Source: Alphaproteobacteria bacterium
Lineage (GTDB): Bacteria; Pseudomonadota; Alphaproteobacteria; Rs-D84
Direction of reading: 5' to 3'
Length of the DNA: 58,515 nt
Assembly: GCA_017616785.1 (NCBI GenBank)
Contig: JAFZXK010000022.1
Span: 1-58,515, forward strand
Positions 26,003-33,535 of the stretch are shown one piece after another (position 1 is the first letter of the stretch; each line of letters begins with the position of its first letter). The notes beneath the pieces were generated by a model. It saw only the letters and a list, made by a program, of their open reading frames with translations. It made no database searches and had not been told where the DNA came from. A program made the translations under genes and the position numbers.

Positions 26003-26974
26003 ATGCGAATTTCTGGGAAATTATGTGCATTTGCATTATGCGTATTTGTGGGCGGAATCGCATTTGCGGAACCAACGGAATTGGACAAGAAAACCGTGGC
26101 AAGTAAGGCCTATGTCGATACGAAACAGGATAAAATCACAACTGGAAACATTATATTTTATGATGATCCAGACGGAACCGAAGGTGACATATATGTGCCT
26201 GGATTAGTTGCGTATGACCCCCAAACAAGCACACTTTCCGGTAACAAAATCGGTATTTTGGACCAGGATACAATTTTAGATCATGAGGGGCTTTTGTATG
26301 TTTATGGTTATGGTGACTATGGTTCCGAAATGGATAATTTTGTTCCGACCGTCCGTGCCGTAGCAGAAGATTTGAGCAACTTATATGAAAAAAAACAAGA
26401 TAACCTTCCTGCAGCATGGACAAGCATAACAGGCTATAGTAATATGGCCTCTACCGGTGGGCAAACAATTGAATTAAACACAGCCGGAAAAGTTAAACGT
26501 CGCTATATCACCGCGGGCGGGAATGCGCCACTTACCCGAAAAACCGGGGCGGATAATGTTATATTGTATATCAACGGAACAAAAACATTGGCAGAGTATC
26601 AAACGTCGAACTTTGGTGCGACCGGTAGTACCGCGACAACAAATCAAAACTATATCAAAAACGCACTGGTGTCATTGGAACTGTTAAAAGATGTGTATAA
26701 TGCGTTACACAATGAAATTCAAAATGCCGCGCCCACCGGCACGCCGGGCAATGTCGCGATGTATGATACAAGCACCGGTGCGCTGGGCGATGGGGTTGCG
26801 ACCGCAAATGCGCCAACGCATAATGCGACAACTGGCGAATTGGAAAACGGCGCAAATATCGCAACCATTGCCGCCGTCGACACCCGCCAGAAAAAACGCA
26901 CCTGTGCCGGGTATGAAACCGGGCATGAAAATGATCCGGATTATTGTTGGCTTTGGGATTTTCCAGATGATTAA
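26003..26974 (+). CDS. Secreted surface protein, CAGY-CWLW family
   Basis: 323 residues, no described family. The signal peptide ends at AFAEP (near residue 22). SKAYVDTKQDKIT at about residue 34 and KKQDNLPAAWTSI near 130 parallel the KYVNDALATKQDEI units of the protein at 16-1071. The last 25 residues contain CAGYETGHENDPDYCWLW, the same two-cysteine motif as in that protein. The middle has Thr/Asn/Gly-rich low-complexity sequence. GGGGAGAACC precedes the ATG. A role in surface interaction is inferred. Confidence 0.8.
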   Translation: MRISGKLCAFALCVFVGGIAFAEPTELDKKTVASKAYVDTKQDKITTGNIIFYDDPDGTEGDIYVPGLVAYDPQTSTLSGNKIGILDQDTILDHEGLLYVYGYGDYGSEMDNFVPTVRAVAEDLSNLYEKKQDNLPAAWTSITGYSNMASTGGQTIELNTAGKVKRRYITAGGNAPLTRKTGADNVILYINGTKTLAEYQTSNFGATGSTATTNQNYIKNALVSLELLKDVYNALHNEIQNAAPTGTPGNVAMYDTSTGALGDGVATANAPTHNATTGELENGANIATIAAVDTRQKKRTCAGYETGHENDPDYCWLWDFPDD

Positions 26975-26976
26975 TG

Positions 26977-27118
26977 AAAGTTAGTGTTAGTGTAAGTGTG
27001 CCGGGGCTTTGCCCAGGCTTGATGTTAGTGCGGCACAAATATACCCATAACCCCCCGGCGGTTCCGCCGGACCCCTCTGGCCAGAGGGAAACTTACACTT
27101 TCCACTTACACTAACACT
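26977..27118 (+). repeat. AGTG-type repeat with perfect 16-bp inverted ends
   Basis: AGTGTTAGTGTAAGTG at 26983-26998 is exactly the reverse complement of 27103-27118. The core contains CCGGGGC/GCCCAGG, CCCCCGGCGG/CCGCCGG and ACCCCTCTGGCCAGAGGG, the last shared with the repeats at 18249 and 39490. It directly follows the stop of the surface gene. Confidence 0.85.
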
Positions 27119-27122
27119 GATA

Positions 27123-27151
27123 TTGACTTTTCGATTCGGTTTGGGTATAAT
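27123..27151 (+). promoter_or_regulatory. Near-consensus promoter of the Thr leader / thrS
   Basis: TTGACT (27123-27128), 17-base spacer, TATAAT (27146-27151): the best promoter in the window. Start expected at 27157-27159, two to four bases before the leader ATG at 27161. Confidence 0.8.
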
Positions 27152-27160
27152 GCGTTCGTT

Positions 27161-27223
27161 ATGAAACAGATTTTGTTTATTTTCACGACCACGACCACAA
27201 CGACCCCCGCGGGGGTACGGTAA
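27161..27223 (+). CDS. Threonine-rich leader peptide upstream of thrS
   Basis: 20 codons: MKQILFIF, then seven consecutive threonine codons (ACG, ACC, ACG, ACC, ACA, ACG, ACC), then PAGVR and stop. It lies 80 bases upstream of thrS. The promoter places the +1 almost at its ATG, and there is no ribosome binding site, so translation would be leaderless, as known for the rhizobial trpL leader. The perfect palindrome ACCCCCGCGGGGGT (27203-27216) overlaps the last Thr codon and the following four codons, and T6 lies at 27236-27241. Ribosome stalling at Thr codons when charged tRNA-Thr is scarce is the expected control. Confidence 0.75.
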   Translation: MKQILFIFTTTTTTTPAGVR

Positions 27224-27230
27224 TTTCATG

Positions 27231-27258
27231 TTGCGTTTTTTATGGCGCGTAATATAAT
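27231..27258 (+). promoter_or_regulatory. Possible second, proximal thrS promoter
   Basis: TTGCGT (27231-27236), 16-base spacer, TATAAT (27253-27258), giving a leader of about 38 bases. If active it would bypass the threonine leader. Confidence 0.45.
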
Positions 27259-27302
27259 CAAATAGCTAAAAAAATTTAACAAAAGTAATAGGGGATTTTA
27301 TT

Positions 27303-29036
27303 ATGTCTTATCCAATTGAATTGATTCGTCACTCACTGGCGCACGTGATGGCGGCGGCGGTACAGAAATTACATCCGGATGTCAAATTCGCGGGCGGTCC
27401 GGCGATTGAAAACGGTTTTTATTATGACTTTGATACAGATTATCGTTTTTCCGAAGAAGATTTTGAAAAAATCGAAAAGGAAATGCGTGAAATGATTAAA
27501 TCAAATGGTCGTTTCGAACAACGCATTGTCGATTTGGACGAAGCGAAAAAAATCTTTGCGGACCAACCGTATAAAATGGAGTGGCTAAACGAATATGATG
27601 CGGCGGGCGAAAAGTTGTCGATTTATACTTTCCGCGATTTTACAGACCTGTGTCGTGGGCCGCATGTGGAATCATCAAAAGATTTGCCGCGCGATGGGTT
27701 CAAGATTCGGACCGTGGCCGGTGCGTACTGGAAGGGTGATTCGAAAAATAAAATGTTGCAACGCATTTATGTTGATGCGTTCGAATCCAAGGAAGCGTTA
27801 GACGCCCACCTGAAGATGATGGAAGAAGCGGCGGCGCGTGATAATCGTAAACTTGGTAAAGATATGGATTTGTTCCACTTTGAACCGGAATATGCGCCGG
27901 GCGCGGTGTTTTGGCACGACAAAGGTTTCAAAATGTATCGCAAACTTATTGAATATATCCGCGCGCGCCAAGAGAGGGCAGGGTACCAGGAAATTTCTAC
28001 GCCGTCGGTTATGGACCGGTCTTTGTGGGAACGGTCCGGGCATTGGGCAAAATATGGTGCGCATAATTATTCGGGAACAACCCAGGATGGTAAAACTTTC
28101 TGTGTAAAGCCGATGTCTTGTCCGGGTGGCATGTTGGTGTTCGGTCAGGGTATAAAGTCGTATAAAGATTTACCAATGTATTTGGCAGAGTTTGGTAAAG
28201 TAAATCGGTACGAGGCCGCAGGCGGGCTTTCGGGAATTTTGCGCGTGCGTGAATTTACCCAAGATGATGCACATATTTTCTGTACCGAAGAACAATTGGA
28301 AAACGAGGTTGTGAAAATTTTGCGCTTTATCAAAGATATTTATGGCAAATTTGGATTTGATAAAATTACTATGAAATTGGCAACACGTCCGTTGTCAGAG
28401 TTTCGTATCGGGTCTGATGAAGTTTGGGACCGGGCCGAAGGTGCATTAAAACATGCGCTGGATGCGAACGGAATCGAATATGAAATCGCCGAAAATGATG
28501 CGGCGTTTTATGGACCAAAGATTGATAATTATCTGCGTGATTCCATGGGGCGCGTATGGCAATGCGGGACCGTGCAATTGGATATGAATTTGCCGGAACG
28601 ATTCGATTTGTCCTATATTGGTGAAGATGGTGAACGTCATCGTCCGGTTATGTTGCATCGCGCAATGCTTGGGTCGATTGAACGGTTTATGGGAATATTG
28701 CTTGAATCGACCGGTGGTAATTTGCCGCTTTGGTTGTCGCCGGAACCGGTCGTCGTTGTACCTGTATCGGAAAAGTACAAGGACTATGCCGAATCGGTTG
28801 TAAATGAATTGCGCAATGCGGGTGTGTATTCGCGTGCCGATTTGCGTGACGAAAAAGTAAACTATAAGGTTCGCGATTTGTCGTTGGCGAAAACGCCGAT
28901 TATCGCAGTGGTTGGTGAAAAAGAATCGAATGATAAAACCGTAACTTTGCGCAAATTGGGTGTGGAAAAACAAGAAGTCGTTTCGTTGGCCGATTTCGTT
29001 GCACAAATGCGTGACGCGGTGAAAATGCCACTTTAA
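27303..29036 (+). CDS. thrS: Threonyl-tRNA synthetase lacking the TGS domain
   Basis: 577 residues; about 60 fewer than typical bacterial ThrRS because the N-terminal TGS domain is absent and the protein opens directly in the editing domain. Editing site: HSLAHV (HxxxH) at residues 10-14 and CRGPH. Catalytic class II core: zinc ligands in KPMSCPGGM, DDAHIF and MLHRAML. Anticodon-binding domain at about 475-577. AGGGGATTTT precedes the ATG, and the 80 bases upstream hold no in-frame extension, so the short form looks genuine. The threonine leader upstream suggests control by Thr-tRNA supply. Confidence 0.96.
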   Translation: MSYPIELIRHSLAHVMAAAVQKLHPDVKFAGGPAIENGFYYDFDTDYRFSEEDFEKIEKEMREMIKSNGRFEQRIVDLDEAKKIFADQPYKMEWLNEYDAAGEKLSIYTFRDFTDLCRGPHVESSKDLPRDGFKIRTVAGAYWKGDSKNKMLQRIYVDAFESKEALDAHLKMMEEAAARDNRKLGKDMDLFHFEPEYAPGAVFWHDKGFKMYRKLIEYIRARQERAGYQEISTPSVMDRSLWERSGHWAKYGAHNYSGTTQDGKTFCVKPMSCPGGMLVFGQGIKSYKDLPMYLAEFGKVNRYEAAGGLSGILRVREFTQDDAHIFCTEEQLENEVVKILRFIKDIYGKFGFDKITMKLATRPLSEFRIGSDEVWDRAEGALKHALDANGIEYEIAENDAAFYGPKIDNYLRDSMGRVWQCGTVQLDMNLPERFDLSYIGEDGERHRPVMLHRAMLGSIERFMGILLESTGGNLPLWLSPEPVVVVPVSEKYKDYAESVVNELRNAGVYSRADLRDEKVNYKVRDLSLAKTPIIAVVGEKESNDKTVTLRKLGVEKQEVVSLADFVAQMRDAVKMPL

Positions 29037-29097
29037 GTGTTAGTGGTTAGTGCAAGTGTTAGTTTAGTGGTGTTCGGCGGCAAATGTCGCCGAACAC
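29034..29097 (+). repeat. AGTG arm at the thrS stop plus GTGTTCGGCG hairpin
   Basis: TAAGTGTTAGTGGTTAGTG begins with the thrS TAA (29034-29036). No matching right arm is present; instead GTGTTCGGCG (29070-29079) pairs with CGCCGAACAC (29088-29097), a 10-bp stem. Confidence 0.75.
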
Positions 29098-29117
29098 AAG
29101 GAAATAAAGGAAAGGAT

Positions 29118-29261
29118 ATGAAAAAAATTATACTTGTTATTGTTATGCTGGTGCCGGTTGCGTTGGCGGCGTGTTCGCGTACTTGCGAAACCGAACCGAT
29201 TGTAGAGCAAAATCATAAACTGATTGTGCCACCAAACTTTGGTGCGCGTCCCGCAAAATAA
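29118..29261 (+). CDS. 47-residue lipoprotein, possible mini-BamF (DUF3035-like)
   Basis: A signal peptide ends in the lipobox LAAC with Cys19, so the mature chain is only about 29 residues. The end LIVPPNFGARPAK resembles the VPPDFxLRPP signature of alphaproteobacterial DUF3035/BamF lipoproteins of the outer-membrane assembly complex, but BamF is far longer. It could be a reduced version or an unrelated mini-lipoprotein. Start follows AAAGGAT. It lies between thrS and the SPOR gene, which has its own promoter. Confidence 0.7.
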   Translation: MKKIILVIVMLVPVALAACSRTCETEPIVEQNHKLIVPPNFGARPAK

Positions 29262-29264
29262 TTT

Positions 29265-29292
29265 TTGTGATATCGTTTTTTTATGATATAAT
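29265..29292 (+). promoter_or_regulatory. Promoter of the SPOR gene
   Basis: TTGTGA (29265-29270), 16-base spacer, TATAAT (29287-29292) preceded by TGA; leader of about 21 bases with AGAAGGGAG. Confidence 0.65.
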
Positions 29293-29319
29293 ACCCTGTG
29301 TCAGAAGGGAGAAAATATC

Positions 29320-30177
29320 ATGAGTGATACAGAAGAATTAGAACTTTTGGATTTGGATGATGCCGATGATACGGTTGGCGAAGGTTTGCCCGATGCGGCG
29401 CCTTTTGTAACGCCGCGGCCGCATAGACCGTGGTTGCTGTTGGCGATTGGTGTTGCAATAATTGTTTTGGCGGTGGTCATTATTGTTCGCGTGGTCAGCA
29501 ATAATTCTTCGTCTTCGATAGAGGTTGACCTTGGCGCGCCGGTTATGGTAGAGGAACGTGAACCAGAGGTTATTATGCCAATGCCGCGCCCGATGCCACA
29601 GCCGATGCCGATGCAACAGGTTCAGCCCGGTCAGATGCAACCGCAAATGGGTCAACAAATGCCCCAGCCACAGTTTGTCCAGCCAGCGCCACAGCCAATG
29701 CCGCAACAGGCCCAGGTTGTTCAGCCGACACCGCAACCCGCACCACTGCCGGCACAGGTTGCACCGCAACCGAATCAGAATGTTCGGGTTATAGAAGATA
29801 GAAAAGATGTAACATTTAATCCGGAACGTGCAACGGTTACGCCGCGTCCGATTCCCGCGCCGGCACCGGCGGAGGTAAAAACACCGATCAAGCCGAAACC
29901 GGCACCAAAGCCCGCCGTGCAAAAGGTTGCAAATGGTGGTTGGTATGTGCAGTTTGGTTCGTATAGCACGCGCGCCGCCGCCGAAGCCGCCGAGAAAAAG
30001 ATTCGTAACGGCCATCAGAGTTTATTTGCTGGTAAGCAGTTTGTGATACTTGCGGCGGTGTTGCCGAACGGTTCGACGACATATCGTTTGCGTATCGCGT
30101 TCGCGTCATCGGGTGATGCAAATGGATTCTGTCGTAATGCGAAGTCCGATGGGTTGGATTGCTATGTGGCAAAATAG
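29320..30177 (+). CDS. SPOR-domain membrane protein
   Basis: 285 residues. An acidic cytoplasmic N terminus (EELELLDLDDADD), one membrane span (about residues 45-63), a Pro/Gln/Met-rich periplasmic linker (residues 80-185, full of PMPQP/QPAPQ units) and a C-terminal SPOR domain (about 203-285, GWYVQFGSYSTRAAAEAAEK). SPOR domains bind denuded septal peptidoglycan, so a septal role is likely, as for FtsN/DedD. The linker's repeats make alignments in this region unreliable. TatA follows after a repeat. Confidence 0.88.
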   Translation: MSDTEELELLDLDDADDTVGEGLPDAAPFVTPRPHRPWLLLAIGVAIIVLAVVIIVRVVSNNSSSSIEVDLGAPVMVEEREPEVIMPMPRPMPQPMPMQQVQPGQMQPQMGQQMPQPQFVQPAPQPMPQQAQVVQPTPQPAPLPAQVAPQPNQNVRVIEDRKDVTFNPERATVTPRPIPAPAPAEVKTPIKPKPAPKPAVQKVANGGWYVQFGSYSTRAAAEAAEKKIRNGHQSLFAGKQFVILAAVLPNGSTTYRLRIAFASSGDANGFCRNAKSDGLDCYVAK

Positions 30178-30222
30178 TGTAAGTGTTAGTGGTTAGTGTT
30201 ATCCGTCTCCGCAAAGCGGAGC
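30177..30222 (+). repeat. AGTG arm after the SPOR gene
   Basis: TAAGTGTTAGTGGTTAGTG starts at 30180, two bases past the TAG stop; followed by the hairpin CTCCGC/GCGGAG (30207-30221). No right arm. Confidence 0.7.
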
Positions 30223-30247
30223 CGCGACAAGGTGAAAGGAGTTTAGT

Positions 30248-30466
30248 ATGTTTGGAAGATTAGGTTGGATGGAAATACTGGTTATCGTTTTATTGCTGGT
30301 CATTTTGTTTGGCCATGCGAAGATTCCGGGTATGATGAAAAACCTTGCCAATGGATTAAATGTTTTCAAAAAAGAAATGAAAACGGATAAGAAACCGGAA
30401 AAAGAAACGGCAAGTGCCGCACCGAAAAAGAAACCAGTGCGACGCAAGGTTCAAAAAAAGAAATAA
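30248..30466 (+). CDS. tatA: Twin-arginine translocase subunit TatA
   Basis: 72 residues. A short periplasmic N terminus, one membrane helix (WMEILVIVLLLVILFG, about residues 7-22), the amphipathic helix starting HAKIPGMMKNLANGLNVFKKEM, and a Lys-rich tail. It contains the FG hinge typical of TatA. It lies 8 kb upstream of tatB-tatC rather than in one operon. AAAGGAG precedes the ATG; a strong terminator follows. Confidence 0.93.
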   Translation: MFGRLGWMEILVIVLLLVILFGHAKIPGMMKNLANGLNVFKKEMKTDKKPEKETASAAPKKKPVRRKVQKKK

Positions 30467-30472
30467 GAAGAG

Positions 30473-30500
30473 CAGGCGGTGAAAACCGCCTGTTTTATTT
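30473..30500. terminator. Bidirectional terminator between tatA and dksA-like gene
   Basis: CAGGCGGT (30473-30480), loop GAAA, ACCGCCTG (30485-30492), then T-rich sequence; A-rich on the other side. Confidence 0.85.
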
Positions 30501-30514
30501 TCTTATAATTTTTT

Positions 30515-30946
30515 TTATATTTTCTTTTTTTCGTGTTCTTCTTGTTCTTCGATTGTCATGGTGGCAAGTGGTCGTGCCAACATGCGCGACAAACCGATTT
30601 CATCGCCGGATATTACGCTATATCCAAATGTGCCATTTTCGATTCTTTCAAGTGCACTATTTATTTTCGCAAGCAAATTATTGTCGCGTTCCGCCATACG
30701 CAGTGTCATTGATGTTTCCTGTTCCGCGGTGGCGTTGTCGGATTCATCACCGGTAATAGAAGAATTTGCAACCGTTGATGCGGTAACGGAATTTAGTGCC
30801 GCCGCATTTTGTCGCATGATTTCTTCTTTCTGTGCTGTAAGCAATTGATAAAAATACGCCAAATGTTCCAGACACATATATGGTTCAGATTTTTTTGGTG
30901 TGTATTTCGGTGAAAGTTCAATTGTTTTGTAATTTGCCTTTGCCAT
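30515..30946 (-). CDS. DksA-family RNA polymerase regulator without zinc cysteines
   Basis: 143 residues, similar in size and layout to DksA, which binds in the RNA polymerase secondary channel and acts with ppGpp. N-terminal helices, then the coiled-coil tip DESDNA, matching the essential D-x-x-D-x-A, and LRMAERDNNLLAKINSALER followed by IENGTFGY, the start of the zinc-finger module. The four finger cysteines are absent (YSVISGDEIGLSRMLARPL then TIEEQ), as in the cysteine-poor DksA2 type. It follows the thioredoxin gene by 4 bases, so they are cotranscribed. AAGGATAATAAA precedes the ATG. Confidence 0.85.
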   Translation of the reverse strand: MAKANYKTIELSPKYTPKKSEPYMCLEHLAYFYQLLTAQKEEIMRQNAAALNSVTASTVANSSITGDESDNATAEQETSMTLRMAERDNNLLAKINSALERIENGTFGYSVISGDEIGLSRMLARPLATMTIEEQEEHEKKKI

Positions 30947-30950
30947 TTTA

Positions 30951-31268
30951 TTATCCTTTTAATTCCGCAATCCATGTGGAAAGTGTTTCTTCGTCCATAA
31001 GGCCACTGCGTGCCTCTACCAATTCGCCGTTTTTGAATGCAAGTACACTTGGGATTCCGCGAATGCCAAATTTCGCCGGTGTGCGTCTGTTTTCTTCGTT
31101 GACTTCGAACTTAACAAAATTCACATCAGGTATTTTTTCAGATGCAGATTCGAATATTGGACCAAACATACGGCATGGAGTACACCAAGGTGCCCAAAAA
31201 TCAACAAGGGTTAATGCGCCACCGGTTAATTCGGTGAAATTATCATCGTTTGCGTGTTTTACCGACAT
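30951..31268 (-). CDS. trxA: Thioredoxin (WCTPC active site)
   Basis: 105 residues, a single thioredoxin fold. The active site reads WAPWCTPCRMFGP, with Thr in place of the usual Gly (WCGPC), which may shift the redox potential. The cis-proline loop GIRGIPSVLAFKNGE is conserved. Start at 31268 follows AGGAGAAAAAAT; an in-frame upstream ATG adds a non-thioredoxin stretch and is rejected. Likely reduced by the trxB product. Divergent from sufS. Confidence 0.92.
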   Translation of the reverse strand: MSVKHANDDNFTELTGGALTLVDFWAPWCTPCRMFGPIFESASEKIPDVNFVKFEVNEENRRTPAKFGIRGIPSVLAFKNGELVEARSGLMDEETLSTWIAELKG

Positions 31269-31287
31269 ATTTTTTCTCCTTTGCTGG

Positions 31288-31315
31288 TTGATATTTTGCA
31301 CAAGTGTATTATAAT
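31288..31315 (+). promoter_or_regulatory. Promoter of sufS-sufT-sufE
   Basis: TTGATA (31288-31293), 16-base spacer, TATAAT (31310-31315), in the 75-base divergent gap with the thioredoxin gene. ATTATAAT here also gives a -10-like TATAAT on the other strand, so the two promoters may overlap. Confidence 0.6.
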
Positions 31316-31343
31316 TCGAACAAAATGCAAGGGAAAACGCAAA

Positions 31344-32516
31344 ATGAATAAAATCATATACTTAGATGCCGCCGCGACCGCACAAAAACCCGATTGTGTC
31401 ATTGATGCGGAAATGGATTTTTTGCGAAATTCGTACGCGAATGCGGGGCGTGGAATTTGTGCGCGTGCGGTCGCGGTTGACGATATGGTGGCCCGCGCGC
31501 GCGGTCGCGTGGCCGAATTTATAAATGCGAATCCAAATCAGGTTGTCTTTACATCGGGCGCAACGGACGGGTTGAATCGGGTTGTAAATATATTGTCGTG
31601 GCAAATGGGCTATTCCACAATGTCGAATTTTACTGTATCCGACATTGATCATCATTCGGCGCGCTTGCCGTGGCAAGAACTGATGTATCTTGGCAAAATT
31701 CGCAAGATGTTTATGTGTGAGCTGGATGAAAATCTTGATATCAATCCGAATTCGGTGCCGAAAACAGATTTCTTGGTTATAACCGCAATGTCAAATGTGC
31801 TGGGCCGGGCGCAGGATGTCGCGGCGATTATTGCCACCGCGCGCAGGAAAAATCCAAATGTCGTGACAATTGTTGATGCGTCGCAATATGTCGTGCATGA
31901 AAAGATAGATGTGAAAAAATGGGACTGTGATTTCTTGGTGTTTTCAGGGCATAAAATTGGTGCGGACACCGGGGTTGGAATTTTATATATTCGTGATTCG
32001 GAAACACTTTTCCCGGATAAATTCGGTGGTGGGATGGTTTTACATGTGGGCGATATAGATGTTGCACGCAAAGCATCATATGGTGCATATATTTATGAAA
32101 ATGAACCAAGTGCGAGCATTGTTTTGAACCATGCGCCTGAAAAGTGGGAGGCGGGAACATTACCGCTGACCCAGATTGCGGGATTGGGGCCGGCGATTGA
32201 TTATTTGGAAAAAAATCGACCGAATCTTTATTTAATAAAGCATGCGTATGATGAACTTTCGCAAATTCCAAGGATAAAAATATTGACCGGTCGCGATGCG
32301 GCGATGCTGTCTTTTGTGGTCGATGGTATGCATCCCTTGGATGTTGGTGCAATGATTGGGGCGAATAATATATGTGTGCGTGCGGGAAATATGTGTGCGT
32401 CTTGGATTCATATGCGGTTGGGTATTCCGGGGTCAATTCGGATTTCGGTTGGGCCGTGGAACACAATCGATGATATAAACAAAACAATTGATGTGATAAA
32501 AAAGATAGTGAAATAA
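31344..32516 (+). CDS. sufS: Cysteine desulfurase SufS
   Basis: 390 residues. A PLP enzyme of aminotransferase class V that transfers sulphur from cysteine to SufE for iron-sulphur clusters. Visible: N-terminal YLDAAATAQKP, VVFTSGATDGLNRV, DASQYVVH (PLP-binding Asp), the lysine in FSGHKIGADTGVG, and the persulphide Cys in VRAGNMCASW. Start 31344 follows CAAGGG. sufT begins 2 bases after its stop and sufE follows, giving a compact sufS-sufT-sufE operon 23 kb from sufC-sufB. Confidence 0.95.
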   Translation: MNKIIYLDAAATAQKPDCVIDAEMDFLRNSYANAGRGICARAVAVDDMVARARGRVAEFINANPNQVVFTSGATDGLNRVVNILSWQMGYSTMSNFTVSDIDHHSARLPWQELMYLGKIRKMFMCELDENLDINPNSVPKTDFLVITAMSNVLGRAQDVAAIIATARRKNPNVVTIVDASQYVVHEKIDVKKWDCDFLVFSGHKIGADTGVGILYIRDSETLFPDKFGGGMVLHVGDIDVARKASYGAYIYENEPSASIVLNHAPEKWEAGTLPLTQIAGLGPAIDYLEKNRPNLYLIKHAYDELSQIPRIKILTGRDAAMLSFVVDGMHPLDVGAMIGANNICVRAGNMCASWIHMRLGIPGSIRISVGPWNTIDDINKTIDVIKKIVK

Positions 32517-32518
32517 AA

Positions 32519-32833
32519 ATGGCGTGGACCAAAGATGATATTATCGGTGCACTTAAAACCGTATATGACCCGGAAATTCCGGTGAACATTTGGGATATGG
32601 GTTTGGTGTATGATATTGATATCGCAAAGGACGCGGTGAATATCAAAATGACCTTTACCAGTCCGACATGCCCGATGATGGAAGATATTTTGAATCAAGT
32701 AAAGACCGCCGTATCAAATGTTGTTGCGCCGATGCCGGTTAATGTCGAACTTGTTTGGGAACCGGCGTGGGATTTGTCGCGTATGTCTGATGCTGCGCGT
32801 ATAGAATTGGATTTAACGAACAGTGGTTGGTAA
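32519..32833 (+). CDS. sufT: SufT-type MIP18/DUF59 iron-sulphur assembly protein
   Basis: 104 residues. The conserved start KTVYDPEIPVNIWDMGLVYD and the Cys-containing loop TFTSPTCPMMEDIL are hallmarks of the MIP18-like (DUF59) family. SufT aids maturation of iron-sulphur proteins. It sits between sufS and sufE with gaps of 2 and 3 bases. Confidence 0.92.
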   Translation: MAWTKDDIIGALKTVYDPEIPVNIWDMGLVYDIDIAKDAVNIKMTFTSPTCPMMEDILNQVKTAVSNVVAPMPVNVELVWEPAWDLSRMSDAARIELDLTNSGW

Positions 32834-32836
32834 AAA

Positions 32837-33199
32837 ATGAAATTCGAACAAATAAAGAAAACTTTGGAATCTGTAACTGACCCAGTTGAAAAATTAGAAT
32901 TCGTGATGGAATTGGGTAAAGAGTTGTCGCCCGTGCCGGCCAGGGCAGTGTGCAGTGAGATTGTTGGTTGCACGTCATTTGTTCAAATTTGTCGCACAGA
33001 AAATAATTTCTATGGCACGGCAGATTCCGCAATTGTGCGTGGAATTTTATTTATAATCTTGTCGATTGTTGATGGAAAAACACCGGATGAAATACGACAA
33101 ATTGATTTGGAAAAAATGTTTGCTGAATTGAAACTAAACATTGGCGCGGCGCGGTTAAATGGTGTGAATTCTATGATTCGTTTTTTGAAAAATTTGTGA
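32837..33199 (+). CDS. sufE: Sulphur acceptor protein SufE
   Basis: 120 residues. SufE takes persulphide sulphur from SufS and passes it to the SufBC scaffold. The acceptor cysteine is in SEIVGCTSFVQI, near residue 42. The C-terminal MIRFLKNL is typical. It ends the operon; the next gene has its own -10 region overlapping this stop. Confidence 0.93.
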   Translation: MKFEQIKKTLESVTDPVEKLEFVMELGKELSPVPARAVCSEIVGCTSFVQICRTENNFYGTADSAIVRGILFIILSIVDGKTPDEIRQIDLEKMFAELKLNIGAARLNGVNSMIRFLKNL

Positions 33200-33205
33200 T
33201 ACAAT
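33194..33205 (+). promoter_or_regulatory. Extended -10 promoter of ftsL-ftsI
   Basis: TTGTGATACAAT with TACAAT at 33200-33205, almost identical to the promoter elements at 23464 and 41560. It overlaps the sufE stop. Leader about 24 bases with CAAAGGAT. Confidence 0.55.
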
Positions 33206-33235
33206 AGACGCAAAGGATTATATTCGGGTGAAAAT

Positions 33236-33535
33236 ATGAACGAAGAAGAAAAAATGTTTCGGATTGGTTCGGCGATGCTGACATTGGTCGTTGCGTTGAC
33301 GGTCGCGCTTCAGGTGTGTTATCGGACGCAAAATAACGAACGGCGGCATGTGCGCGAAAAGATTCGTGATGCCCAGCAAGATATCGCCTTGGCCCAGGCG
33401 GAATTTGCATCTTGGGTGCGGCCCGAAAGTTTGCGCAATTTAATCGATATAAGTGGACTTGCCCGGGTGGAACCGATAAGTTTTAATAAATCGGTTGAAA
33501 TTCAAGATTTGCCAGATAGAATAGACACCAAGTAA
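33236..33535 (+). CDS. ftsL: FtsL-like cell-division protein
   Basis: 99 residues, bitopic: short cytoplasmic N terminus, one membrane span (about residues 10-27), then a coiled-coil periplasmic region (about 30-65) and a tail with SFNKSVEIQDLP, similar to the end of alphaproteobacterial FtsL. The gene directly precedes ftsI with a TAATG overlap, the usual order. FtsL activates FtsWI in the divisome. Sequence conservation is low, so the call rests on topology and synteny. Confidence 0.72.
   Translation: MNEEEKMFRIGSAMLTLVVALTVALQVCYRTQNNERRHVREKIRDAQQDIALAQAEFASWVRPESLRNLIDISGLARVEPISFNKSVEIQDLPDRIDTK

Noticed and set aside
16758..30222. CRISPR array in the AGTG repeats
   Set aside because: Units are 6-10 bases, degenerate, without equal spacers, and no cas gene is in the window.
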